From positions 8,892,253-8,956,252 of the forward strand of contig JAPTHN010000019.1 in the NCBI GenBank assembly GCA_026936325.1: a DNA stretch of 64,000 nt. The letters are read 5' to 3'. Under the pieces are notes generated by a model, which saw only the letters and a list, made by a program, of their open reading frames with translations, was not told the DNA's origin and did not search any database. A program made the position numbers and the translations under genes. The DNA is from Platynereis dumerilii (Eukaryota; Annelida; Polychaeta; Phyllodocida; Nereididae). Below are positions 45,599 to 58,033 of the stretch, in pieces (the stretch's first letter is position 1; every line of letters starts with the position of its first letter).

Positions 45599-48249
45599 TA
45601 GGGTGGTCCTTATACACTGGAAAAAAATGAAACTTGACAATTTCTTGCTCTTACCCCCCAAATATCTTCCTTTTGGTAAAAAAATGAGATTTGCAAAGTT
45701 TCACAAAAATCAATGCATATTTAGAGGTAGCTCAAAGGCCTTGAAGTTTGTCTCATTTTGGCTTTCAGTCACCAAATCAGCGCCAAAAATACTGCAACTA
45801 AAAAGTGACACCTCTGCAGCACCAGTCACATGCATTTTTTCTGGAATTAGTCCTTAGATATGTGACTGTCCTATTTGACAGAAAAAAAAACACATTTTAA
45901 GCCTAACAATGATCATGTATATTATATCAAGGACATCAATTAAATGCAATGAGAATCTAACATTCAGAACGACTTTTGTGACAAAGACAGATATAGTGGC
46001 ACTTTGACCTGCACATTCACTGCGTTGATGTTAATAAGAGCTTTTTTCAGAGGCCCTTTCTCATTTGAAGTTTCTTTCATATATTCAACCATTATATTTG
46101 GGACTTGGTGTCCTATGATTCATCTTTAACGAAGAGCGTCGGGACATTGCATTTTAGGTAGATACCAGAGGTGATTTCCCATATGCTGGCTTTGTCACTT
46201 ACAAATTGCTTATTTGGTTACAGCTTAGTTCTGAACATCTTGGAGAAGACAAAAATTAATTTGTGGTGCACACACTGCAAGAGAATACAAGAAGCAGGTC
46301 TTGACATAGATCTTTGAAGAGACAAAGATATCGCAGACTCCTTTTCTCACATGCGGAGAGATGGATTTGTCTCCGTAATATCCGCACTTTGAAACAATAA
46401 ATGACTAAACTCTTCCAATGAGTCTGATGCATCACCCCGAGAGCATTGAACTTTTACCAATCCTGATGATAGTGATGAAGAACTCCTACATACACCCAGG
46501 TCCACTGGTCCAGGGCTGACGTGGTGGGTTTTTGGCAAGCTATTCAATAATAGTAATAGTATTCATTCACAAACATGATTAAATCTTGCCTGAAACCTTC
46601 AATGAGCAGCTTTGGAATGGGTGACTTTTTCCTTGATGATATTCATTTTGGTCAAGGTTGTTCCATAGGGATTGAATCTCTTGAAGACTGGAATCTGATG
46701 GCCTGATGAAGGTCCCATGCATTTTGCAAGGCAGAACCAGCTTACAGAAGTTCACAACCAAGTGTCTGCTATAAGACAAGGCAGACTCCTGTCAGACAAA
46801 CCAGACAACTGTACATTGTATTTGAGCTTGTTGTTTCAGAACACATACCACAAACTTGTTTTCTATTCCCTAGTGCTGCAGTGTATCAGACACAGCATTA
46901 GCTTGAGCAACGCCTGTTACTATGCAAAGCTTTGGAACTGTGAGAATTTGATAAAGGCTTTACCCTGAGTCTAAAACTGGAAGATCATCAACTTTCTAGG
47001 AACCAATAAGGTCAGCCAGCAGCTATCCATCCAAGTATACTACCAGGGGAACTGGACGCAAACAAATTCTTGATTGCAAAATTGGCGAGGTTGTATTCTA
47101 GCAGTTGCACTAACAAACATCTAGGAGCACTATCAGACACTCCATGATGTCAGTTTTGTGTGACCTCTTTTTGGTTTTGAAGCATATGCATCCGGGAACA
47201 GGTTCATCACAGTCAGAATCTTCAGATTCAGATTAAGAGGATCTACAGCTACGTCTTCAGTGACTTTTTCAATGAACACTGGCTTAATTCTGACTTTCTG
47301 ATGTTGCATTTACAATGCACTTCACCTTGTCATCCTTTCCTTTCCCTTCTTTTCTATCAAAGAGCTTATGAATACCAACCATTGAACCTCATTGCACATT
47401 TTCTCTTTGAGCAAGCTGGAATTCTCTGTTGTCAGAAGTCAGAAATTTCAATAAGAGTCACTGCATCCCTCTGTGAACTTTGGAAATACTAGATGAAATT
47501 GTCCTCTTTCGAAATTTGCTTTTGCGATCTTGGTTTGGCATTTTTCTTTAGGTTTGCCACTCTTCATATTTAAGTTTTTCAGCCTTGTTGATAACATCTA
47601 GACTGTATCTTGTAGATATTCTTGCTCTGTTCCAAACTGCTTCAATTTTCTTTACAGTAGGAGTTGCTTCTTACCTGACAAGTTCCTTGCATTTAAGGTG
47701 ACGGTAGAGAAAGCAACCAAAAACTTGCTATTTCAAGTAACTTCGCACCACAAATATCATATTGTGTTGACAGCAAAACCATTTTCTTGTGTTCGAGGTC
47801 CTTTTATGCACAGAAACAGTGAATAACAGCCATCTGTGTGAGGCTTGTGACAGAGAGAAGTCGCTGACAATTTGATTCACCAATCGCGAGCTCATCGATG
47901 GTACTACTACGTCAGATCACTGCACCACCATCAACTTCTTAGAAATTTATTTCATCACAGTCAATATTAGTTTTGATTGTAGATACTCTGACACAGGAAG
48001 ACAATAATATGTGACTAAAGTGCCTTGACTAAGGCCATGTATGGTGGATAGAGATGTAAGGAGAAACTGACACATTCTGGCTATTAACGCCTAAATTGCT
48101 TCAAATAAGCAATTTTCAAGGCCGTTGAGTTACCTCTAAATATTAATATATTTTGATGAAACTTTACAGACCTCATTTTTAGCCAATTGGAGGATTTTGG
48201 GGGGGTCAGACCATGAGATTTCAAAAGTTTATAAATAAGGACCACCCTA
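45599..48249 (-). mobile_element. DNA transposon with 8-bp duplication (hAT-like), 2651 bp
   Basis: Terminal repeats TAGGGTGGTCCTTAT and ATAAGGACCACCCTA. CTATCCAA is duplicated exactly (45591-45598 and 48250-48257). Removing the element and one copy restores a normal unit of the host foldback arm. Subterminal regions are also related in inverse (TTTAGAGGTAGCTCAAAGGC against GGCCGTTGAGTTACCTCTAA). The 8-bp duplication fits hAT best; other 8-bp superfamilies such as P are not excluded. The interior has decayed minus-strand coding. Confidence 0.88.
47320..47710 (-). pseudogene. Decayed transposon ORF, family unknown
   Basis: Reading the minus strand gives EATPTVKKIEAVWNRARI, then SLDVINKAEKLKYEEWQ, and farther on EFQLAQREN and GSMVGIHKLFDRKEG. 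The phrasing resembles an uncharacterised invertebrate protein family with a conserved pattern of the type xxIWxRAxIPT ... REFLxxQRxxGRPGSM. That resemblance is from memory and needs a search. The reading is interrupted by stops and at least one frame change. It lies inside 45599-48249 and is probably a relic of that element's own gene. Confidence 0.45.
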
Positions 48250-48478
48250 CTATCCAACCTCATCAATTTTGTTTGGTTAGAAATAATTTGTCAGTGATAA
48301 GGATAAGTGGAACTGAAAATACATGGCAGGATTTTGAGTTTCTAAGGACATTTTCAATAGTGACGGCAACATTACTTTAACTTTTGGAGGGTTGACAAGT
48401 TGTAGTGAAAAGGAAACCAAGAAGCTAAATAAAAGCTGACATCTAGCTCTTGGTGTCAGCCTTCATTTAGAACCTTAA

Positions 48479-48540
48479 TTATAATCCCCCGCTCGCGCAG
48501 CGGCGGGGGATTATATTGATATTCTTCGATTACCTTTTAT
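48479..48540. mobile_element. Helitron-like element HLE-1, 5' end
   Basis: The 5' hairpin has arms ATAATCCCCCGC and GCGGGGGATTAT, then ATTGATATTCTTCGATTACC and TTTTATT, where the next element interrupts. The identical 60-bp leader opens HLE-5 at 54996, where it continues into the TTATT tract. It abuts the right end of the foldback. Its 3' part resumes at 56509. Confidence 0.75.
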
Positions 48541-48593
48541 TAAGAACTTCCCGTAGGGAAGTTCTTATTGATATTGTACGTATTCTTATTATT
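48541..48593. mobile_element. HLE-2, 5' end
   Basis: Hairpin AAGAACTTCCC-GTA-GGGAAGTTCTT, then ATTGATATTGTACG and TATTCTTATTATT. HLE-3 interrupts within the TTATT tract. The inverse word GGGAAGTTCTT closes the element at 54995. Confidence 0.75.
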
Positions 48594-50275
48594 ATGAATT
48601 CCCCGTAGGGGAATTCATCTTGTTATTGCTACTTTTGTTATTATTATTATTATTTTTCTACGGCCTTAAAATGATTTTTCAAATGCCCATTATGAGAAAA
48701 GTAATGGAGATACAACAAAAGGGATACAATAATCATATATGTTGGCTGGATTCCTATTTTTAGAGGCAATTTCAAAGCGGAATTTCCTTTCAGTCTTGCG
48801 TAATTGCAGAAACTAATTTTAACAATGGGCAAACGGTTCCTCAGAAACTAAGACAGATAAAGACATGAAAATTTTTTTGAGTATATTTCAGACAGTTATC
48901 CATTGCAAAAAGGAGCCTAAAAGAATTACGTTGAAAAAATTCCAAGTTATGATTTAAATAAAAAACGGAATTCCAAAAAATGGTATTTCAAAATCCAGAA
49001 AACCAGGAAGGAATGCTCAGATTAAGCTGAATTTATATGTGCATGCAGCCCTACCCTAGTCTAACAATGTCACAAATTTTTGGCGTCCCAGGTCCAATAC
49101 TTTTTGCGGCACAGGGCCGCAAAAGTTGATTTTTTGCATGCCTGTATCTTCCTTAATAATAATCCTGCAAGGAAAAACCAGACATTTCTGAAAACCTGAG
49201 AATGTAAGCTTTCAAATGATGTATAGCAATATCCTCTAGGACGTACGGTATAGAATCGCGTCAGACATTGAAAATTTCATGTCACTTTTTGGGCGAAAAC
49301 AGATTTTGCCAAAATAAATTATGAAGCTCTTCTTGGATGTTCGTGATTAATTTTGAGTTGATAGCCACTATCGACCTGCATAATGCCTCCAAAGGAAATT
49401 TTTCTACTTCAAATACTTTTTGCTAGAGAATTTTTTTAATTTTTTAAATTTCGAAATTGAAACATAGATTGCTCGGCTTCTACTCATTCAAATTGCATGA
49501 AATTAACACCAAAAAATGCGTAAAATTATTGCCTTTCATGTGCTCTAAGGCCATGTACCTATTCCTAATAGCCAATTTTACATAAGCAATTTCACATATT
49601 CAATTATAACTCATTAATTTTTCATTAAAATCAATTAAAACTTATTTGAGCTATTGCTAATTTTTTGCCCTATTTTTCCATGTAAGCACATCTCCCTACC
49701 ATGAATTTTATAATCCAATTAAAACTCTTCCAATAATGTTTCAAATCACTTAAAATTGATGTTATATGTTACTTATTTGTTGACCTATTGTTTGCAAATA
49801 AGCTCATATTTTTTCCATCAAATTCATAATTGAATTATAACTTATGAAATACTGCTGCAAATCACTTGAAACTAATTTGACATGTTGCTGACTGCTTGCC
49901 CTCTGTGTGTATGTAAGCACATCTTCCTACCTCTTGTGGTTTGTCCATAACAAATCATTAGGGTTAGGGTTTCATCAAAGTTAGAGTTACGCTTCAGTCC
50001 AATTGTATTGCTTTCAGGGTGGTATCACCTGCACGCTAAGCGCTATATGAATCTGTCCAACTCTACACTTCCATGGACTACATAGCGTCCAAAAGAGGCC
50101 TGGTCATGGAATACAGATGAGGGCATGGAATGGAAGGGAATGCAAGAGGGTTGAGTGCAAAGCAAGGGAATGGAAGGGAAGGAAAGGAAAGGAAGGGGGG
50201 GGGTAAAGAGGGAGGGAATACGGGGGAGGGGAATTCATATCTTAAAATTGCTGTGCAATTTTAATTATTCTCTAG
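48594..50275. mobile_element. HLE-3, complete Helitron-like element
   Basis: 5' hairpin ATGAATTCCCC-GTA-GGGGAATTCAT, then TTGTTATTGCTAC and an ATT tract. 3' side: GGGGAATTCAT near 50230, a separate hairpin AAATTGCTGTGCAATTT, then TCTCTAG followed by T. An 11-bp subterminal inverted repeat, a 3' hairpin about 10 nt before CTAG and a T-T target are the hallmarks of Helentron/HINE elements. The non-coding body contains TTAGGGTTAGGGTTT near 49967 and many words shared with HLE-2 and HLE-7. Confidence 0.82.
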
Positions 50276-50327
50276 TTAAGAATTTACCTATGGTAAATTC
50301 TATTTGTTTTTGCTATTATTATTATTC

Positions 50328-50360
<33 letters not shown>

Positions 50361-53081
50361 TTATTCTTCTTTTTTGTTTCAAAATGGTCCTACGGCAATG
50401 AAAGTTGGTCAGAAGGTCAATCAGTCATACAGTATTGTGAAAGTGGGTCATTTGATGTCATTTTCACAGTTGTCTTTTTCACAGAGGCGTTCAAAGTCGA
50501 AAATTTGTAAACTTTAAGGTTGAATAACTGAAAAAGTATTTGAGATAATGAGTCAAGAGTGAAAATCCTGTGATAAAAAGTTTTTTTGAACGATTTGGTG
50601 AAACTGATATGACAGTTGGTCCAACGGGTAAAGGGCTTTGGATGCATGAGCACTTTTCAGTCTACGATCAGTTTCTCAAGTTATGTAATAGATAGGAACT
50701 TGGTGATTGTGGCAAAAGTTGGCCTGTGTCTGGGGCCAATGTTGATTCAACAAATGGTTTGGATTGGTGCAATAGTTTGTGAAATATGACAATTTTTCAA
50801 AATCAAGGGTTCCAAATTCAGGTCAAATTGTAAAATCTCCATGAAGGAGTAGTCTGAGGTGATCAAAATGTACAATGAACTACCCTTAACTTTACCCAAA
50901 AAGACTATATTGACCAAAAAAGTGGAACAAAAGGTTATATTTGAAGGTGATTTGAGTCATTAAAGTTTAAAAAGTTGAATTTTGCAAAAATTCTGAAAAT
51001 TATGTTTTTTTCAACCAATCCTCTCAAAAGTCTGCTGTCTACAAGTCAATAATATGGTTATCAAAAGCCCCCAATGAAGAATATTTTATGTCTTCAACTA
51101 AATTTGTAAAAAAATGTGAAAAATGGTACCTCTCGATACTCCTGGCATTTACCAAAAATGATTTTATTTGAGTGGGAAATATCACTTCTACAGCTTTCTT
51201 TCAATTAAATGACCCCCCTATATCACATCTGTCAATCACATGAGAGCATTACTTTTGAGCTTTGACCCTTTTATCAAGGTGAAATTTGAGGTCAAAGAGG
51301 AAATGAAAACAGGTTATTTTCACTGATTATTTTTTTTAACTGGGAAGGAACTTTTCAATTTCCTTGATTTTAACTGACAACGTGGCCCAAATACTTGCAG
51401 TAAATTGTGCCAAAGGGCAAGTCTCTAGCTGCAGTCAGCTTTAAGCAATAAAGGTCAAAAGGTCAGAAAAATGAAGAAATGGTCAGCAAAAAATTCATTT
51501 TCACATGATGCAGGTGACACCATTTCACACTCCAAAGCAGGCTGGCCGCATATATTAGCATACATTAACCATATATGGAAAGCTGTTCTGGCTGTTTCAG
51601 GTGACGGGGCCAGTGTACGCTACTGACTAATGTTTATATACATATTACAGTCTCAAATGACTGAGTGGAGTTGGGAACAGTAGTTGTAGTCAGGACCCTG
51701 AGTCAGGTCTGTGAGTCAGGTCTGTGAGTCAGGTCTGTGAGTCAGGTCTGTTAGTCAGGTCTGTTAGTCAGGTCTGTTAGTCAGGTCTGTGAGACAGGAC
51801 CCTGAGTCAGGACCCTAGGTCAGGACTCTGAGTCAGGACTCTGAGTCTCGACTATTAGTCTCGACTATGAGTCAGGCCGCTGAGTCAGGACTCGGAGTCA
51901 GGAATCTGAGTCAGGATTCGGAGTCAGGAATCTGAGTCAGGCCTCTCAGTCAGGACTTTGAGTCAGGACTCTGAGTCAGGACTCGGAGTCAGGACTCAGT
52001 CAGGTCTGTGAGTCAGGTCTGTGAGTTAGGACCCTGAGTCTGGGCTCTGAGTCAGGACCCTGAGTGAGGACTCTGAGTCAGGACTCTGAGATAGGACTCA
52101 GAGTCAGGACTCTGAGGCTCGACTATGCGTCTCGACTATGAGTCTCCACTATGATTCTCGACTATGAGTCTCGCCTATGAGTCAGGACTATGAGTCTCGA
52201 CTATGAGGCTCGACTATGAGTCTCGACTATGAGTCAGGGCAGGGGCCGCTGAGTCAGGGGGAGCTGAGTCAGGGGCCGCTGAGTCAGGGGCCGCTGAGTC
52301 AGGACTTGGAGTCAGGACTCGGAGTCAGGACTTGAGGTCAGGACTCTAAGGCAGAACTCTAAGGCAGGGCTCGGAGTCAGGCCTCGGAGTCAGGCCTCGG
52401 CGTCAGGCCTCTGAGTCAGGACTCTGAGTCAGGACTCTGAGTCTCGACTATGCGTCTCGACTATGAGTCTCGACTATGATTCTCGACTATGAGTCTCGAC
52501 TATGAGTCTCGACTATGAGTCTCGACTATGAGTCTCGACTATGAGTCAGGGCAGGGGCCGCTGAGTCAGGGGGAGCTGAGTCAGGGGCCGCTGAGTCAGG
52601 GGCCTCTGAGTCAGAACTTGGAGTCAGGACTTGAGGTCAGGACTCGGAGGCAGGACTCTAAGGCGGGACTTGGAGTCAGGCCTTGGAGTCAGGCCTCGGA
52701 GTCAGGCCTCGGAGTCAGGCCTCTGAGTCAGGACTCTGAGTCAGGACTGAGTCAGGACTCTGAGTCAGGACTCTGAGTCAGGACTCTGAGTCAGGACTCT
52801 GAGTCAGGCCTCTGAGTCAGGACTCTGAGTCAGGACTCTGAGTCAGGACTCTGAAATGAACGTTCTCACTCCTGACATGTAAAACATTGATGAAGGTAGT
52901 GAAAATGTGAACCAGTCCCATCGAATATTATCATTTGCGTGTGTCCTTGAGTCCTTCAGTTTTGTCTGTCTGTCTGACCGTTGGTCCGGCCATTTGTCTG
53001 TCCATTTACAGGCAAACTTTAGTTGAAAGTAAAGGTAAATTCTTTGTAATTGTCCCTGATGACAATTACCGTCTTCTCTAG
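50276..53081. mobile_element. HLE-4, complete Helitron-like element with minisatellite
   Basis: 5' hairpin AAGAATTTACC-TAT-GGTAAATTCT, then a long ATT/CTT tract (50305-50370). 3' side: GGTAAATTCTTT near 53033, hairpin AATTGTC-CCTG-ATGACAATT, then TCTCTAG followed by T. The body matches HLE-6 in several places. The 13-bp minisatellite at 51690-52855 lies in its 3' half. No Rep or helicase coding. Confidence 0.82.
51690..52855. repeat. 13-bp minisatellite rich in TGAGTCA (AP-1 consensus)
   Basis: Unit CTGAGTCAGGACT and variants (GAGTCTCGACTAT, GGGGCCGCTGAGTCA) over about 1.15 kb. TGAGTCA, the AP-1 consensus, recurs dozens of times. A higher-order block of roughly 300 bp (GGCAGGGGCCGCTGAGTCAG with its flanks) appears twice, near 52237 and 52549. 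Open frames here are by-products of the repeat. Confidence 0.92.
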
Positions 53082-54995
53082 TTATTATTATTTTTCTTCC
53101 CACTTTTGGCCATTTCTGAAATGTTGCATAACTGACAAACTATTAAATATATCCCCATGAAACTACAACTGCATAGTCACAACAGGAAACTTCTTCAATG
53201 GTGGGAATTACTCATGGGAATTACAGACGACATGGGAATTACAGTGATTTTCTATGAAAAATTTCTGCGTTCGGTTTTGAAAAAACTGTTGGTTTGTTTT
53301 GCATGAAATTTTTTTCTCATATACTGCAAAGAAATGCGCAGTGCAGAAAGGAGCCTAGTGGTAAACGGCTTGATAGGTCTTGAGATAAAAAATTTCGAAT
53401 TCAAGGCAAAACGAAATTTCCAGGGTTCATGTCATGAAAAACCATGATGCAATTATCAGATTTTCATGATCTTCAGGAAATGAGTAGTACTACTTGGGTA
53501 CACTGTCTATGCAAAAGTATGGGACCCCAGGTCCAATACTTTTGGTGCCACAAGGCCTCAAAAGTGCAACTTTTGAAGGTCTGTAACTCCCTTAATATTG
53601 AACCAAGAAGGAAAAGAAAACCATTTTTGGAAAGCTCAGAATGTCAGCTTTCCAATCGCATATAGCATTATGCCCTTGGATGTCCAAGGGAAAATTTCGC
53701 TTAAGAGTGAAAATTTCATGTCACTTTTTGACCCGATCAAAACACATTAGGGTACAAAAACCTATGAAGATCTTAATGGATGTTCATGGATATTTTTTCG
53801 TTCATGCCCAGCCTAGATCTCTATAATGTGTCCAAAGGAAATTTACCTGCAACAAATACTTTTTCCTGGAGAATTTTTTTAAATTTCAAAAGAGAAATGC
53901 CAATTACTCATTTCCTAATCATTCAAATTTCACCAAAAAAACATTAAAGGATGTCTAAAATCACGTTATTCATTTAATTTAATGTGACCATGCATGTCAG
54001 AGAAAAAGCCAATTTTACAGGAATTTTTTAGTTCAAAACCTATTTTGCCCAAAAAAATTATGAAGCTCTTCATGGATGTTCATGAATATTTTTTTGGTGG
54101 TACCCATTGTGGCCCTGCATAACGTGTCAAAAGGAAATTTTTCTCCTTCAAATACTTTTTCCCTGAGAATTGTTTTCATTTCAAAATTCAAATGTAGATT
54201 GCTCAGCTTCTACTCATCCAAATGTCATGAAAATAACACCAAAAAATGCGTTAAATTATGCCCTTTTATGAGCTCCAAGGGCATATATCTCTCGCTAATA
54301 GCCAATTTTACATATCACATTTTACATTTTCAATTATAACTCATTAAGTATTAATTAAAATCAATTAAAACTAATTTCACATTTTGCTAATTTCTTCCTC
54401 TATTTTTCCATGTAAGCACATGTTCCTACTATGAATTTTTTTATACTATTTAAACTCTTCCAATAATGTTTCAAATCACTTAAAATTGATATGATATGTT
54501 GCTTATTTGTTGCCCTATTGTTTGCAAATAAGCTCATATTTTTTCCATTAAATTTATAATTAAATTATAACTTGTGAAATACTGCTGCAAATCACTTAAA
54601 ACTAATTTGACATGTTGCTGACTCCTTGCCCTCTGTTTGTATGTAAGCACATCTTCCTAGCTCTTATGGTTTGTCCATAACAAATTATTAGGGTTAGGGT
54701 TTCATCAAAGTATTCCTTTCAGGGTGTTACCATAGCCCACAAAAGGCCTGGCTGCATGCCAAGCGATATATGAGTATGTGTGCCTGTTTGTGCAGTTCCA
54801 TGGACTACTGCAGGCAACGTCAAAGCAGCAGTGATGTTTCGCTCCAGGACAACCTAAACACACTATTAAGCAATGGCAAGGAAAGGAACGCAAGGAACTA
54901 CAATAGCAGGGCAGGGAAGGGATTGGAAGGAAGGGAAGGGATAGGAAGGGAAGGGAAGTTCTTCCTTTAAATTGCTGTGCAATTTAGTATACTAG
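53082..54995. mobile_element. HLE-2, 3' part
   Basis: Starts directly after HLE-4 with TTATTATTATTTTTCTTCCC and ends GGGAAGTTCTTCCTTTAAAT, hairpin AAATTGCTGTGCAATTT, AGTATACTAG then T. The GGGAAGTTCTT word pairs with the hairpin at 48541, so HLE-3 and HLE-4 lie inside HLE-2. The body shares TTAGGGTTAGGGTTT (near 54690) and AGGAAGGGAAGGGA tracts with HLE-7. Non-coding. Confidence 0.78.
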
Positions 54996-56508
54996 TTATA
55001 ATCCCCCGCCGCTTGCGGGCGGGGGATTATATTGATATTCTTCGATTACCTTTTATTATTATTATTATTATTATTATTCAGCTCAGGAAAACTGTGATTA
55101 CTACAAAACTATTAAAGATCCTGTTTTACAAGTCAAGGGTAGTATGCGACTCCATTGCGCGCTACTTCATACGAAATTTCATGATCAAATTTCATGATGC
55201 TTATGAGTTATGAGGAAAATATAAAATAAATTTCCGGCGCAGGTTTCTGAGAACCTAAGCATAACTGAGATCTGTTGATTTTTTCTAAGATACCTTGACT
55301 AAGTCTTCAGGTCTGAAAGGCGTCTTGTGAAGATTTCATGAATACATTTCAAGATATGATTTTTTGAAAAATAGACATCCCGAAAACTGACAAAATTTTT
55401 TTTGAAAAACAGGGAAGGAATACTCTTAGAAAGCTGAAAATAGGTGCACTTACAGACCTACCCTAGTGTACCAACTTCACAAAGTTACGGACTGCTCGGA
55501 CCAACGGTCTTGGCGCTACGGACGCACAAAAACGCAAACTTCAAGTGGCCATATCTCAGTCCCTATTTGAGCTACAGACTAGTTTCACATATCACAAGAA
55601 AGGTCTGTTTCTCAGCTTTCCAATGGTGTATAGCATTATAGTCTCAGACGCACGACGTAGAATCGCGTCAGACATTGAAAATTGTATGTCACTTTTCGCA
55701 CTCACAAAAGTGTTTTAGGCTAAAAAATCAATGAAGTTCTTCATGGATTGCCATGAATAATTTTTGTGGGATGCCCAGTGCACGTCTCCATACTGTCCCC
55801 AAAGGAAATCTGCCTATATTAATCAGCTTTGGCTGGAAAAATGTTTTAGTTTTATAATTGAAATGTAAATTACTCAGGTTTTACTTATTCAAATTTCATG
55901 AAATTAACACCAAAAGATGCGTAAAAATAAAGGCTTTTGACTTGCATAAGGGCATTCAGCTCACACAAACACCCTATTTTACATAGACCATTTTACATAT
56001 TCAATCATAACTCATGACTTACTGCTTCAAATCAGTTACAACTCATAAGTCATGTTGCTAATTTTTTGGCCTATTTTGTGGTATAAACACATCCTCCTAT
56101 CTCGAAAACAAAAATTCTCAAACTTTTAACAGATGCATGTGATCTGCAGTCGGGGCCATCCTGTCTCAGTGCCACCATTTATAAGACCTAACCTTACTGT
56201 ACTGTCAAAGCAGCTGAACTAGCGCATAATATACATTGTACATTGAAAGGGTATGATGCATATAAGCGTTTCACATAGGCTGCTATATTGTGTATTTGTG
56301 CAATAGACTTATTAGGGCAGACAGGGACTATTGTAATGATGTGATGTGCCCTCTTGGAATCGAAGTTCATCCCCCAAAAACCAGGCCAGGGGACTTACAC
56401 AAAAATAGTGGACATGAATTTCAAACGAAGTGTATGCAGGCCTGGGGGTAATACGGGGCCCGCGGGGGATTATCCGATATTGCCGTACGGCAATATCAGT
56501 TATACTAG
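54996..56508. mobile_element. HLE-5, complete Helitron-like element
   Basis: 5' hairpin with ATAATCCCCCGC and GCGGGGGATTAT arms, the leader ATTGATATTCTTCGATTACC, an ATT tract, then TTCAGCTCAGGAAAACTGTG. 3' side: GCGGGGGATTAT, perfect palindrome GATATTGCCGTACGGCAATA, then TTATACTAG and T. Non-coding. Its sibling body is 56509-57952. Confidence 0.85.
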
Positions 56509-57952
56509 TTCTTATTATTATTCAGCTCAGGAAAACTGTGATTACTACAAAACTATTGGAGATAACATCCTGAAACCTCAAACACAATATGTGACTCCGT
56601 TGCGTGCTACTTCGTGTGAAATTTCTTGATGAAATTTCACGATACTGACGCGTTATTTAGAAAATAAAAAATAAATTTCTGGCAGCGTTTCCAGGAGAAC
56701 AAAAGAAAATTGGCCTTTGCTGATTTTTTGTAAGATACCTTGACTAAGTCTTCAGGTCTGAAAGGCGTCTCATGGAAATTTCAAGAATATTTTCAGAGAT
56801 ATGAATTTTTCAAAATTGGATGTCATGAAAATTTTCTTAAATTTTTCTGGAAAACAGGGAAGGAATGCTTGTAAAAAGCTGAAAGTGGGTACACTTACAG
56901 ATGTACCCTAGTGTACAAACTTCACAAAGTTACGGACCGCTCGCACAAACGGTCTTGGTGCTACGGACGTCTAAAAACGCAATATTGAATTGCTCATATC
57001 TCGGTCCCTATTTGAGCTACAACAAAGTGTGACATATCACAAGAAAGGTCTGTTTGTCAGCTTTCCAATGATGTATAGCATGATAGTCTCAGACGCACGA
57101 CGTAGAATCGCGTGTAGCCTTGAAAATTTGTTGTCACTTTTTGCACCTTTCGAAAAGTTTTTGGCTTAAAAATCAATGAAGTTCTTCATCAATGTCCATG
57201 AATAATTTTTCCCTTATACCCTTGTGAGGCCTCCATACCGTCCTGAAAGGACATTTGACTACATCAAGTGGTTACTCCTGCAGAATTTTTTGTATTTCAA
57301 AATTGAAATGCACATTGCTCAGCTTCTACTCGTTCAAATTTCATGAAATTAACTCCAAAAAATGCATCAAATTATGACCTACGCTGAACTGCACGGGCAT
57401 ACAGCTCATAGTAATACTCAATTTTACAATGATGATTTTACATTTGCAATTATAACTCATGCATTAATGTTTCAAATCAATTAAAACTGAAGTTACATGC
57501 TGCTTATTTTTTGCCCTATTTTGTGGTATAATCCAAGCTTACCAGTCTTTTTTCCTTTGCCTTGAAAAAAAAGTTTAAGAATAATTCACAGATGCATCTT
57601 AGTCTGCTGTCGGGGCCATTCTGCCTCACTGCCAGGTTTTGCTCCCAAGCAGCAGCATTACGCCATTGAAAGAGCAGCACACTCAAACACGGTCATCAAC
57701 AACAGGGCACAGCCTTAGGCCTATCATGACAGGGTAATAATATACATTGAAGGGAAAGGATTTTGTAAGCGTTGGCTGATAGGGCATATGTCCTCTATTT
57801 ATGCACTAAAAAACCTTAATAGTATGAGCGGACAGGCGTGTTCATACAAATTATGGAAGTGAATTGAAACAGGAGAATAAGCGGGGCTAGGGTCAAACGG
57901 GGCCCGCGGGGGATTATCCGATATTGCCGTACGGCAATATCAGTTATACTAG
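56509..57952. mobile_element. HLE-1, 3' part
   Basis: Starts TTCTTATTATTATTCAGCTC without a hairpin of its own and ends with the same 3' unit as HLE-5 (GCGGGGGATTAT, the TTGCCGTACGGCAA palindrome, TACTAG). The matching 5' end is the hairpin at 48479. HLE-2 (with HLE-3 and HLE-4) and HLE-5 therefore sit inside HLE-1. The copy is closely related to HLE-5 throughout. Confidence 0.75.
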
Positions 57953-58001
57953 TTAAGAATTTACCATATATGGTAAATTCTTATTGTTTTTGGTATTATT
58001 C

Positions 58002-58033
<32 letters not shown>

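Larger units (their letters stand above)
43547..48480. mobile_element. Foldback element with tandem-repeat arms
   Basis: The ends are long inverted repeats: AATTAAGGTTCTAAATGAAG on the left and its exact inverse at the right. By eye the outer ~190 bp of the arms are nearly identical. Each arm is an array of the ~200-bp unit also seen at 8208-9195: about five units on the left (43547-44515) and seven inverted units on the right (44520-45598 and 48250-48480). The axis lies near 44515 around GCACCCCGTTTATATAGC. The right arm is split by the transposon at 45599-48249. No transposase is found in the foldback's own sequence. This is the architecture of FB-type elements. Confidence 0.88.

Noticed and set aside
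43892-45630. Several 60-140 codon frames within the ~200-bp repeats
   Set aside because: They follow the repeat period and appear on both strands of the palindrome; no independent coding signal.
46347-46968. Short open frames inside the 45599-48249 transposon as genes
   Set aside because: No conserved motif seen; they lie on both strands of a decayed element.
49960-49985. Interstitial telomere from chromosome fusion
   Set aside because: Only about two repeats, and the same word recurs at the same place in sibling mobile elements.
52528-52776. 82-residue frame rich in LSQGPLSQ and DSESGL
   Set aside because: Translation of the TGAGTCA minisatellite.
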